Position numbers and translations under genes: made by a program. Below, one piece after another: positions 38,340 through 49,872 of a DNA stretch of 56,450 bases. The notes under the pieces were generated by a model. The model saw only the letters and a list, made by a program, of their open reading frames with translations, was not told where the DNA came from and made no database searches. Origin of the DNA: Welwitschia mirabilis (Eukaryota > Gnetophyta > Gnetopsida > Welwitschiales); NCBI GenBank assembly GCA_051453625.1, contig JBOZIK010000001.1, positions 141,198,758 through 141,255,207 on the forward strand, written 5' to 3'. Within the stretch, counting starts at the first letter, position 1. Each line of letters begins with the position of its first letter.

Positions 38340-41316
38340 GAAACTTCCTCATGATAAAAATAAGGTTCATATATCATCGGTACTAATATATTACATCATG
38401 ATGTCCTTGTTCTGAATGTGTTTATTGAGAAAGTTATGTCAGATATTAATGTCTTTGTTCTTAAGTGCTGTATTAAATTCTTTGAGATGTTGATGGAACT
38501 CTTATTGTTATAATAGATGGGAATGCTTTCCATGGAGAGTCCAAAATATTTTAATATTTTCTTCATCCAAAGTAGCTATGTATAATAAATCCTAGCAATG
38601 ATATACTCATTATCAGTATTTGATAAAGTAGTTGGGTTTTGTTTCTTACTACTTCAAGAGATCAGACATTGTCCAAACAAGAAGTAGGTTATACTTATTC
38701 TTCTTCTATCATCTTTACATCCTATTCCATCTGCATAACAATACCTAACTAGATCAAGGCAAGAGTTCTTTGAGTACCAAAGGCTTCAATTAGTAGTATC
38801 CTTCAAATAATAAAAAATTCTTTTAAGGATTATGAGATGTGATTATTCAGGATCACTTTAATAATGTGCACAAATTCCTATGGTCAACATAATATCTATT
38901 CTACTAGTTGTAAGATACAATAGACTACTAATCATATCTTTGTATAGCTTTTGATCAACTTTCTTGCCATTTTCATCTTTGTTTAATTTTGTGCCTTGAT
39001 TTATTGCAATGTCTTTGATTTTATAATCCTGTAAACTATATTTAACTAGCAAATATTTGATATATTCATTCTGTAAAATAAAAGTACCTTATTTATGTTG
39101 CATAACTTATAGCCCTAAGAAGTTGCTCATTTCTTCCATGAAACTTATTTTAAATTCATCCTACATAATCTTGATAAACTAATTATATGATAATTCACTA
39201 GTGGTTTCAAAAATAATATCANNNNNNNNNNNNNNNNNNNNNNNNNNNNNNNNNNNNNNNNNNNNNNNNNNNNNNNNNNNNNNNNNNNNNNNNNNNNNNN
39301 NNNNNNNNNNNNNNNNNNNNNATAACAATATCTAACTAGATCAAGGCAAGAGTTCTTTGAGTACCAAATGCTTCAATTAGTAGTATCCTTTAAATAATAA
39401 AAATTTCTTTTAAGGGTTATGAGATGTGATTCTTTAGGATCACTTTAATAATGTGCACAAATTCCTATGGTCAACATAATATCTGTTCTACTAGTTGTAA
39501 GATATAATAAACTACTAATCATATCTTTTTATAGCTTTTGATCAACTTTCTTGCCATTTTCATCTTTTTTTAATTTTGTGCCTTGATTCATTGTAATGTC
39601 TTTGACTTTGGAATCCTATAAATCATATTTAAATAGTAAATTTTTGATTCATTCTATAAAATAAAAGTACCTTGTTTATGTTGCATAACTTATAGCCCTA
39701 AGAAGTTGCTCATTTATTTCATGAAACTTATTTTAAATTATTCCTACATAATCTTGATAAACTTATTATATGACAATTCACTAGTGGCTTTAAAAATAAT
39801 ATCATCTATATAAATTAAAGTCTTTACCATCTATTTTAACAAATAAAGTGACATTTGATATATCTCTTTTGAAGCCATTTTCAAGAAGATGACTTGATAA
39901 TTTTTATTCCAAGATTTATGTGCTTGTTTAAGAGCATAAAGAGCCTTCTTCAATTTGTAAACATATAAGATTTTGTAAACCTTTTAGTTGATCAACATGC
40001 ACTTCTTCTTAAATAATTCCATTTAAAGAGGTAATCTTAAGATTCATTTGGTATAGTTTGAATTCTTTGACATAAGACAAGGCTAAAAAAATTCTTATTA
40101 ATTCCATATGTACCACTTATGCAAATGTTTCTTCAAAGTTAATACCTTCTTATTGATTGTATTCTTTGACTACTAATCTTACTTTATTTCTAATNNNNNN
40201 NNNNNNNNNNNNNNNNNNNNNNNNNNNNNNNNNNNNNNNNNNNNNNNNNNNNNNNNNNNNNNNNNNNNNNNNNNNNNNNNNNNNNNNNNNNNNNAATTTG
40301 TAAACATGATATAATTTATAAGATTTTGTAAACCTTTGAGTTGCTCAATATGCACTTATTCTTAAATAATTCCATTTAAAAAGGAAATCTTAAGATCCAT
40401 TTGATATAGTTTGAATTCCTTGACATAAGACAAGGCTAAAAAAATTCTTATTAATTCCATATGTACCACTTGTGTAAAGGTTTCTTCAAAGTTGATACCT
40501 TCTTATTGATTGTATTCTTTGGCTACTAATCTTACTTTATTTCTAATCACATTACCATGTTCGTTTATCTTATTTTTGAAAGTCCACTTAGTGACAATAA
40601 TAGGTATATTATATGGTCTTGGAATGAGTTTTCAAACATCATATCTTTCAAATTTATTAAGCTCTTCTTGCATTGCAAGAATCTAATGTTCATCATTCTC
40701 AACTTCTTTGAATGTTATAGGTTCAACTTCTAAAATATAAGCTATAAAACCACAAAATTATTTAGTATGACTTCTAGTTTAAATACCATCATAAGGACTA
40801 TGAGAATGACTCCTATTTAGTCTAATCATGTTTGAAGGATTTTATTTATTTGTATCTTCTTCTTTCTCTTCCTTACTATATCATAGGACTTGAAGATGGC
40901 TAGGTTATTGATCAATGTGCATAAAAATATAATCATTTGATACATACATAGAAGTTGATTTAATATCACTTATCTTAACATTCATGATTTATTCAACTAA
41001 ATGGGTTTTATTGCTGTACACCCTCTATGCTTTACTAACTATAGAATATCCTAGGAAAATCCCATCATCAAGTTTTAAATCAAACTTCATCAACTTATCA
41101 TTTTCATTTAAAATAAAACACTTTGACTCAAAGATGTAAAAGTAACTTAATGGATGGTTTCTTATGAGACCATAACTCATAAATATTTTAGAATAATCAT
41201 CTTACTAGAACTATATTTGAAATATATTAAGTTGTGTTAATGGCCTCTATAGAAAAATGATAAAGTACTTACCATGAAAATTCTAGAAATTTTGAAAAAA
41301 GACTACTATTAATATT
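38340..41316 (-). mobile_element. Minus-strand copia pol relic, copy A (integrase end, RT, RNase H)
   Basis: Going leftwards: the integrase end at about 41037-41160 (a FDxKxDDGIFLGYS-type block), then the RT, then the end of RT at 38858-39052 reading KLNKDENGKKVDQKLYKDMI and SSLLYLTTSRIDIML, a textbook copia signature. RNase H follows at about 38350-38560. The catalytic box is YIDD at 39801-39812. Two 100-N gaps (39222, 40195) have repeated flanks, so part of the length is artefact. Roughly 85% similar by eye to copy B, in the same orientation. Confidence 0.85.
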
Positions 41317-41357
41317 NNNNNNNNNNNNNNNNNNNNNNNNNNNNNNNNNNNNNNNNN

Positions 41358-44300
41358 AAAATGTAAGACATATAACTATAATCTAAACGTATAAAATAAC
41401 ATAAAGTGAAGTTAATATTTAAGTGATATTATCTAAAGACTTACCTGATTGCATAAGGAGTAATTCTTAATTTCCTGCAAAAGTTTAGAAACCTTCCAGT
41501 TCTTAATGATTTTGTGAATACATTGGTAACTTGATCATCAATACTAATATATTATATTATGATGTTCTTATTTTGAAAGTGTTCTCTAAGAAAGTAATTT
41601 TGGATCTCAATGTTCTTGATTCTTGACTGCTGTATTGGATTCTTTGAGATGTTAATAGTGTGATTATTATCATAATAGATGGGAATGCTTTTCATGGAGA
41701 GTCCAAAATCTTTCTACATTTGCTTCATCCAAGGTAGCTATGCATAATAATTCCTAGAAGTAATGTACTCATCCTTAATAGTTAATAAACTAGTTGAATT
41801 TTATTTCTTGCCACTTCAAGAGATCAGACATTGTCCAAGAAAGAAGTAGGTTATATTTGTTCTTCTTCCATCATCTTTGTATCCTATCAAATCTTCATAA
41901 CAACACCTAACTAGATTAAAGTAGGAGTCCTTTGAGTACTAAAGACTCCAATTGGTAGTATCATTCAAATAATAAAAAACTCTTCTAATGGTTACGATAT
42001 GTGATTCTCTAGGATTACTTTGTGCACAAGTTCCTATGCTCAATATAATATCTAATCTACTACTTGTAAGATATAATTAACTATTAATCATACCTTTGTA
42101 TAGCTTTTGATCAACTTTCTTATCATTTTCACCTTTGTACTATTTTGTGCTTTGATTGATTAAAATATCTTTGGCTTTGTAATCTTGTAAATCATATTTG
42201 ACTAGTAAATTTTTGATATATTTAGTTTATAAAATAAAAGTACCTTATTTATGTTGCATAACTTATAGCTCCAAGAAGTTTCTCATTTCTCCCTTGAGAC
42301 TCATTTCAAATTCATGCTTCATAATATTGAAAAACTTCTTGTACAATAATTTGTCAGTGCCTCCAAAAATAATATCATCTACATAAATTTATATAATATT
42401 TAAGTCTTTACCATCTCTTTTAATAAATAAAGCAATGTCTGATGTACCTCTTTTAAAACCATTTTTAATAAGATAACCTAATAATTTTCATACTAAGATT
42501 TATGTACTTGTTTAAGATCATAAAGGGTATTCTTAAATTTGTAAACATGATCTAATTTGTAAGAGTTTGTAAAACTTTATAAGTGCTCAACATACACTTC
42601 TTCTTGAATAATTCCATTTAGAAAGGCACTCTTAACATCCATTTGGTATAGTTTAAATCCTTTAATATAAGAAAAGGCTAAAAGCATTCTTATTAATTTC
42701 ATATGTTCCATTAGCGCAAAGGTTTATTCAAAGTCAATGCCTTCTTATTGCTTGTATTCTTTGGCTAATAACCTTGGTTTGTTTCTAATCACATTTCCAT
42801 GTTTATTTGTATTATTTCTAAAAACCCACTTAGTGTCAATAATAGGTCTATTGAATGGTCTTGGAGTGAGTTCTTAAAAATTCAACCTTTCAAATCGATT
42901 GAGATTTTCTTGCATTGTAATCATCTAATGTTTATCATTCTTAGCTTATTTTAATTTTTTAAGTTTAACCTATGAAATCTAAGCTATAAAATCACAAAAT
43001 TCTTTAGTATGAATTCTAGTTTGAATACCCCCATAAGGACTACCTATTATGTTGCTAGTAGAATGTGTCCTCTTCAGTTTGATTATGTTTAAAGGATTTT
43101 CTTTATTTATATCTTATTATTTCTCCTCCTCACTATTTGATGGAACTTAAAGATTACTAGCTAATTGATTAATCTGCATAGGAATATAATCATTTAGCAC
43201 ATACATAGAAGTTAAATCAATATCATTTATCTTAACATGTATAATGTTCTCAACTACATAGGTTTTGTTGTTATACATCTTATATGCTTTAATAACTATA
43301 GAATATCTTAGAAAATCCCATCATCAACCTTTGAGTCAAACTTCCTTAACTTATCCTTTTCATTTAAAATAAAATACTTTAACCCAAAGAGGTGAAAGTA
43401 ACTTNNNNNNNNNNNNNNNNNNNNNNNNNNNNNNNNNNNNNNNNNNNNNNNNNNNNNNNNNNNNNNNNNNNNNNNNNNNNNNNNNNNNNNNNNNNNNNNN
43501 NNNNNNNNNNNNNNNNNNNNNNNNNNNNNNNNNNNNNNNNNNNNNNNNNNNNNNNNNNNNNNNNNNNNNNNNNNNNNNNNNNNNNNNNNNNNNNNNNNNN
43601 NNNNNNNNNNNNNNNNNNNNNNNNNNNNNNNNNNNNNNNNNNNNNNNNNNNNNNNNNNNNNNNNNNNNNNNNNNNNNNNNNNNNNNNNNNNNNNNNNNNN
43701 NNNNNNNNNNNNNNNNNNNNNNNNNNNNNNNNNNNNNNNNNNNNNNNNNNNNNNNNNNNNNNNNNNNNNNNNNNNNNNNNNNNNNNNNNNNNNNNNNNNN
43801 NNNNNNNNNNNNNNNNNNNNNNNNNNNNNNNNNNNNNNNNNNNNNNNNNNNNNNNNNNNNNNNNNNNNNNNNNNNNNNNNNNNNNNNNNNNNNNNNNNNN
43901 NNNNNNNNNNNNNNNNNNNNNNNNNNNNNNNNNNNNNNNNNNNNNNNNNNNNNNNNNNNNNNNNNNNNNNNNNNNNNNNNNNNNNNNNNNNNNNNNNNNN
44001 NNNNNNNNNNNNNNNNNNNNNNNNNNNNNNNNNNNNNNNNNNNNNNNNNNNNNNNNNNNNNNNNNNNNNNNNNNNNNNNNNNNNNNNNNNNNNNNNNNNN
44101 NNNNNNNNNNNNNNNNNNNNNNNNNNNNNNNNNNNNNNNNNNNNNNNNNNNNNNNNNNNNNNNNNNNNNNNNNNNNNNNNNNNNNNNNNNNNNNNNNNNN
44201 NNNNNNNNNNNNTCATCTTTTGTAAAAATAACATGTAATTGGATAACACATAAAAGATTATGTTGTAAACATTCTACAAAGAATATATCTTTTACCTCTG

Positions 44301-44590
44301 GTAGATTACATCTTCCAATGATTTTAATACCTTTGATAGACGCTTTTGTGTTATCTACAAAGTTGATTACTCTTTTGTCTTATTACACCAAGGTGGTGAA
44401 CCTAGATTTATCTCCAGTCATGTGCCTTGAGCATCTACTATCAACATACCATATATGTTTCTTTACGACTCTTAGTGCAATTTGTGCTAAAAGTGCTGGT
44501 TTTGATTTTGGAACTAATACTTTCTTTAGTTTACCCTACACAAAACATTATACCATTCTACTAGGCCTCTTGGCATTATTAGTATAATAT
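41358..44590 (-). mobile_element. Minus-strand copia pol relic, copy B (protease, integrase, RT, RNase H)
   Basis: The protease start at about 44400-44445 reads YVDSRCSRHMTGDKSRFT, the copia WYLDSGCSRHMTGD motif with the catalytic DSG changed to DSR (44434-44442). It continues through NFVDNTKASIKGI and FVECLQHNLLCVIQL. An 808-N gap removes most of integrase, and FILNEKDKLRKFDSKVDDGI at 43308-43404 is the integrase end. RT follows with YVDD intact at 42374-42385, then RNase H at about 41480-41700. Copy A follows head to tail across a 41-N gap. Confidence 0.88.
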
Positions 44591-44642
44591 CTATTTTTAA
44601 ATTTCAATGGGAAATTAAGATTCAAAGTGAGGTGAAGAAAAC

Positions 44643-44731
44643 GGTAAAAGAGGTATTTCTACAAATAAATTTATAAGAAATTTTAAATTATTTATAAATA
44701 GTATCTTATTTGTAGAAATAACTTTTTTACC
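44643..44731. repeat. Short foldback (inverted repeat), 89 bp
   Basis: The 26-base arms 44643-44668 and 44706-44731 are reverse complements at 24 of 26 positions, and similarity extends a few bases outwards. The outer arm sequence also occurs at 20205-20230 without its partner. It could be a MITE-like insertion or an inverted duplication of a copia gag-pol junction. No clear target-site duplication is seen. Confidence 0.6.
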
Positions 44732-44960
44732 TTTTTCTTTTCCTTGCTTTGAATCTATAACCTTGTAAGCATTTTTACCTTAGTAGTTCAAGTAACATAA
44801 ATAGTCTTAAAATTAGAACCACATGTTAATGATCCTTTTCATGAATAATCATTCTGTCTAGTGGTTTCTAAATCACTTTTGTCTCCCTCTTAAGATAATA
44901 TCTTGCAAGCCTTATTAAGAAAGCATAAGCAACCTAAAGGGTGGACCTTTTCAAATTTTA
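44732..44960 (-). pseudogene. Possible copia gag end upstream of copy B
   Basis: Minus-strand reading gives a Lys-rich stretch (KQGKEKGKKVISTNK) next to a degraded knuckle-like segment. The block at 44732-44830 is similar to 20205-20310. Position upstream of the copy B protease fits gag, but the identification is weak. Confidence 0.3.
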
Positions 44961-47880
44961 AATGCTTAAACATAGCACTTATATTGATGTTCTTTCTAAT
45001 TTCATGAATGCATATATAAATATTTACATGGATTCTCTTCCAATTTGGAACTCTTCACATGATCTTAACTTATCATCTAACCTTTGCTTTCATACCCATA
45101 ATCCTTCATCCATACATCACACTAGAAAACCCTTTTTGAATATTTTATTTTTTATATACTTTTAGATTCAATTTTCATTTTAGATTAGATTTAGAATATA
45201 AAAAATTAAAAATATTAAAAACATTTTTGCTTAATGGTCTGTCTCTTTCAAAACCACCCAAGTACTAGCATTTGTATCATCATTGACTTAAGTAATTTTA
45301 CTTAATAAATCCAAAATTTCACCCATTTCATAGAATAATCTATCATTACCTTAAACCTTATCATCCACCCCTTCCAAGTTGGCTTTATTTCATAAGACTA
45401 ACTAACCATTCTCCCCTGCCATATACTTATAAGTTTCTGGGACATGATGATCTAGGTTGATAGCCTTTAATAATTAATTCAATAATAAGTAATATTTCTA
45501 TTAGTGTAGGTTTTGGTTAATATTAAGCTCACTTGTATTTGTTGAGAGGAGGTTATTCTTGTTTTTAATCATGTTGTTAAGGTTGTTCACTTGAGGTTTT
45601 TCATTTTAAAAAATTCAATAGATGAAAAATGTGGAATCTACTTTAATATTATACTTTCTTTGTTTTTAAGCATTTGTATTGGAATAAGATATTTCTTAAT
45701 TAGGCTAATGAGCTAATTACCCCTCTTACGTGCATAAAAATAAGGAATACGAGAAGTATAATTAAAAGAAAATATAATGTCTCTTTTCTAAGATTACATT
45801 TTATTTTGATTAANNNNNNNNNNNNNNNNNNNNNNNNNNNNNNNNNNNNNNNNNNNNNNNNNNNNNNNNNNNNNNNNNNNNNNNNNNNNNNNNNNNNNNN
45901 NNNNNNNNNNNNNTCATTACCTTAAGCGATTTTACTTAATAAATCCAAAATTTCCTCCATTCCATAGAATAATCTATCATTACCTTAAACCTTATCATCC
46001 ATCCCTTCCAAGTTGGCTTTATTTCATAAGACTAACTAACCATTCTCCCATTCTATATACTTATAAGTTTCTGGAACATGATGATCTAGGTTGATGGCCT
46101 TTAATAATTAATTCAATAATAAGTAATATTTTTATTAGTATAAGTTTTGGTTGATATTAAGATCACTTGTATTTGTTGAGAGGAGGTTATTCTTGTTTTG
46201 AATCATGTTGTTAAGGTTGTTCACTTGAGGTTTTTCATTTTAAAAAATTCAATAAATGAAAAAGGTGGAATCTACTTTAATATTGTACTTTCTTTGTTTT
46301 TAAGCATTTGTATTGGGATAAGATATTTCTTAATTAGACTAATGAGCTAATTATCCCTCTTATGTGCATAAAAATAAGGAATATGATAAGTATAATTAAA
46401 AGAAAATATAATGTCTCTTCTCTAAAAGTACATTTTATTTTAATTAATTAATTAGTTTTAGTTAACTACATCAAGGCTATTGAAGCTCACTGATAATGTA
46501 GCTCTAATGATCTATTCATGACATGGTCAACTACATTGGGGCTATAGACACTCACTGGAAATGCAACACTTTATTCAAAAAATAACATGCTTAACTCTAT
46601 TGAAAGAAAATGTTATAATACTAAATTCTCAAAATGATAAAAATTTTTAAAATAAGAAATATCTATAATTATAGAAAAAGGTAAAAATTAAAAAGAAAAA
46701 GGTGGGAATTATATATTTTCTTATGATATGTTTTTTTATCAATTTTACTTATGATTCTACTACTAATACTTGGATTTTTAGGTTTTTACTTCATTTATAC
46801 CTTACTTGAATGGCATTTTAATACATGAAATTAAGTTAAAATTATAATAAATTTTAATAAGTAGGTCATTAGCTTAGGAAATTTGCCTTTCTTATTCATA
46901 GATTGTTTGAATTAGTTTTTATATCCACTGTCATGCATTGTAATAAAAGATTTAGTTTTAATGATTTTGAATTACATAATGCAAATTTACATTTCATCCA
47001 TGTTTTACTCATTTCATTTATCATTGAACTTGATCTATAAATTTGGAAGTTTTCACTTTAGTTAATAAACCTTCATATATAACTTCACAAATAAAATTCT
47101 AAAATAGTTAGTGTTGCTACTAGTCTTGGCTAGCACCATGGTCCATTTTATAGTTTTCACTTTTAAACTTCTCTATAGTACCATCCATTTCACTTTTAGT
47201 CTATTAAAATTCCCTTTCACTGCTAAAATATTACAAAAAATTTATTAAAATCCATTTTATAATTTATTTTAAACCATTACTTTTCACTTTCATTCTCATT
47301 TTTCTCACCTGTACAATAATCCTAATTTTTAACTTAATGTTTAATCATTATTCCTAAGAGTATTTTTATTTTTTAATGTTTTCTTCCTATTCACATCACT
47401 TTGCACTTTTTCTTTAGTTTTGATAAAATGATATAATCCTTTTACTATGCTTTAAATTATTCTTATATCTATATATTGGCTTTTTTCTATTTTCTTAAAC
47501 TTTAAGGATAAAGTTCAACTTTGATTAGAGGTATAGCATTTAGTATTTACACTTTAAAACTTTATATTTTGAATGCTTCATTTTTTAAAAATTTAGCCAA
47601 AATTTTCAATTTTTTTGTCATCTTCACATAATGCCTAAATATTTTTCTTAGTAATTTTTTCATGTTAGTAATTCTTTATCAATTTTTTGCTAAGATACTA
47701 GTAACATTAAATATTAACATTTATCTCAAGTATATCAGGAAAATTTATCATTGCAAATACATTATTTTAACAATTTAATTATAAAAATACATCATCAGCT
47801 ATTTCTATGCCATACTTAATATTATGCATTTTCTCATGATATTTTTAGAATTTAGTAGCATTTTAGAGCACGTGGCATAA
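44961..47880. other. AT-rich non-coding repeat DNA
   Basis: The stretch 45260-45813 is repeated as 45914-46440 across a 100-N gap. At 46464-46570 there is a short imperfect tandem of about 64 bases, each unit containing CTACAT..GGCTAT..CACTCACTG-type sequence. No gene or domain was recognised. The remainder to 47880 is low-complexity and very AT-rich. Confidence 0.5.
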
Positions 47881-49772
47881 ATTGGAGCTGAACAGGTAGG
47901 AAACACCAATAGCATGAGTTACCTATATGGTGACACTAGTCATTTGATGAAACTTATTTCCAAACTTGCATTCCAAAACCATCATAAAAAAGTGACCAAC
48001 TTTTAGCTATGAGCTTAGTCAATTAGTACATTAGAAAGAACTATTAACAGTGGCATGTGGTAGTGGCATACGAGACATGTGGTAATAACATGTGATAATG
48101 ACATAGGAGATACATTGTGATAGCAGTAGTTAGTAGAGGTAGAATGATCAAAAGTTTAAGTATTAAACTTGTAATATTAACCTCCATTAAACACTATAAG
48201 ATGAAATATTCAACTACCCTAGCTAATGGTACATGATAAATAATTATAATCACCCATATAATATTAAAATCTAAAGATCTGAATCACCTCAATCTAATTT
48301 GTTCTTATAAAAAGGATCAATCAACCTTCATTATAAGGGGAACTATTGCAATGCTAATTTGTAGGAATTTGATGGTGTATTTTAAATGCTTTGACAAGAC
48401 ATTTACATAGGTTTGGATGTAATACTAATGATTATGGAGATCTGATAGGATGATCACTGAAACATGTGATTCTTAGCATATTTGAATGTTTCTTAGGCTT
48501 ATTGTAACACTACATACTTGGAAGAAGGATTTATCACATAAAATACTAACTTACCTTTGAGATTGAAGATAAGGAATCATGTTGTCATTTCTGTCATCTC
48601 CACGATAAGCAAGATGACAACACTGTTAATATGGATAAAAGTTGTGGGGCTAATAGTAGGCATAAAGCTGATAAAGTACCTTTTAATGTAGAATGATATC
48701 CCCTTTGTCATCCTCATGGTAGTCAAGATGATAGCTATTTTTATATGATCGAAAAAAAATTATCTTTGTAATGGGACTAAGTGACCCATTTGGGCTATTA
48801 GGGTTTATTTTCTAACTTTGAGGGTTAAGTTTCTAGAACCTCAATATAAAACTATAAATATTGTTCCATTCCTGCATTTCTATTTCCATCTTTTGTACTT
48901 GATATGCTTGTGACAGAATATTGAAGGATAAGAGATCCTTCTAGAGTTAAAGAAAGGAGTTTACTTAATGTTAGGTTGAGTCTCTTCCATTGTGATGTTG
49001 TTATTCTGTTTGTAATTGGATGTAAAATTCTNNNNNNNNNNNNNNNNNNNNNNNNNNNNNNNNNNNNNNNNNNNNNNNNNNNNNNNNNNNNNNNNNNNNN
49101 NNNNNNNNNNNNNNNNNNNNNNNNNNNNNNNAAAATTGGGGGGTTAACAGTGAGGCATAAAGCTGATAAAGTATCTTTTGATGTAGAATGATGTCCCCTT
49201 TGCATCCTCATGGCAGTAAAGATGATAGCAATTTTTGTATGATCAAAAAATGTATCTTTGTAACGGGGTCAAGTAACCCATTTCGGCTCTAGAACCTTAA
49301 TGTAAACTATAAATATGCTTTTCTTCCTTCATTTCTATTTCCATCTTTTGTACTTGATATGCTTATGATAGAAGATTGAAGGATAAGAGATCTCTTCAAT
49401 CGCTACANNNNNNNNNNNNNNNNNNNNNNNNNNNNNNNNNNNNNNNNNNNNNNNNNNNNNNNNNNNNNNNNNNNNNNNNNNNNNNNNNNNNNNNNNNNNN
49501 NNNNNNNAAGGATTTTTCTTGGTGTTAGACTGAGTTTCTTTCCTTGAGGTATTACTATTTTGTTATAAGCGAATGTAAAGATTATTAAATTAATCCAATT
49601 ATTTTTAAAATCAATACAATTGCTATTTTCATTTAATTTTGTGTATGTCCCTTATGGTTTACACTGATTATATTCTAAAGTGATAATTTTCTGATTTATA
49701 CAAATCATAAGGACAACTTTGTCAAGGGTGACCTTATATAGTATTATATTTTCATTGCTATTTCATTTCATT
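47881..49772 (+). repeat. Probable LTR-like repeat, assembled in overlapping pieces
   Basis: Near 48840-48860 there is a TATA-like stretch (CAATATAAAACTATAAATATT), followed by sequence resembling an LTR R-U5 region. The unit around 48640-49030 is repeated at 49132-49407 and partly at 49508-49590, with a 100-N gap between each. A GTCATC..AAGATGA unit near 48590 also recurs at about 117-base spacing at 48706. No coding motif found. Confidence 0.35.
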
Positions 49773-49872
49773 NNNNNNNNNNNNNNNNNNNNNNNNNNNN
49801 NNNNNNNNNNNNNNNNNNNNNNNNNNNNNNNNNNNNNNNNNNNNNNNNNNNNNNNNNNNNNNNNNNNNNNNN

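Noticed and set aside
46464-46570. Possible small hairpin or miRNA-like repeat
   Set aside because: The two units are in direct, not inverted, orientation, so no hairpin forms.
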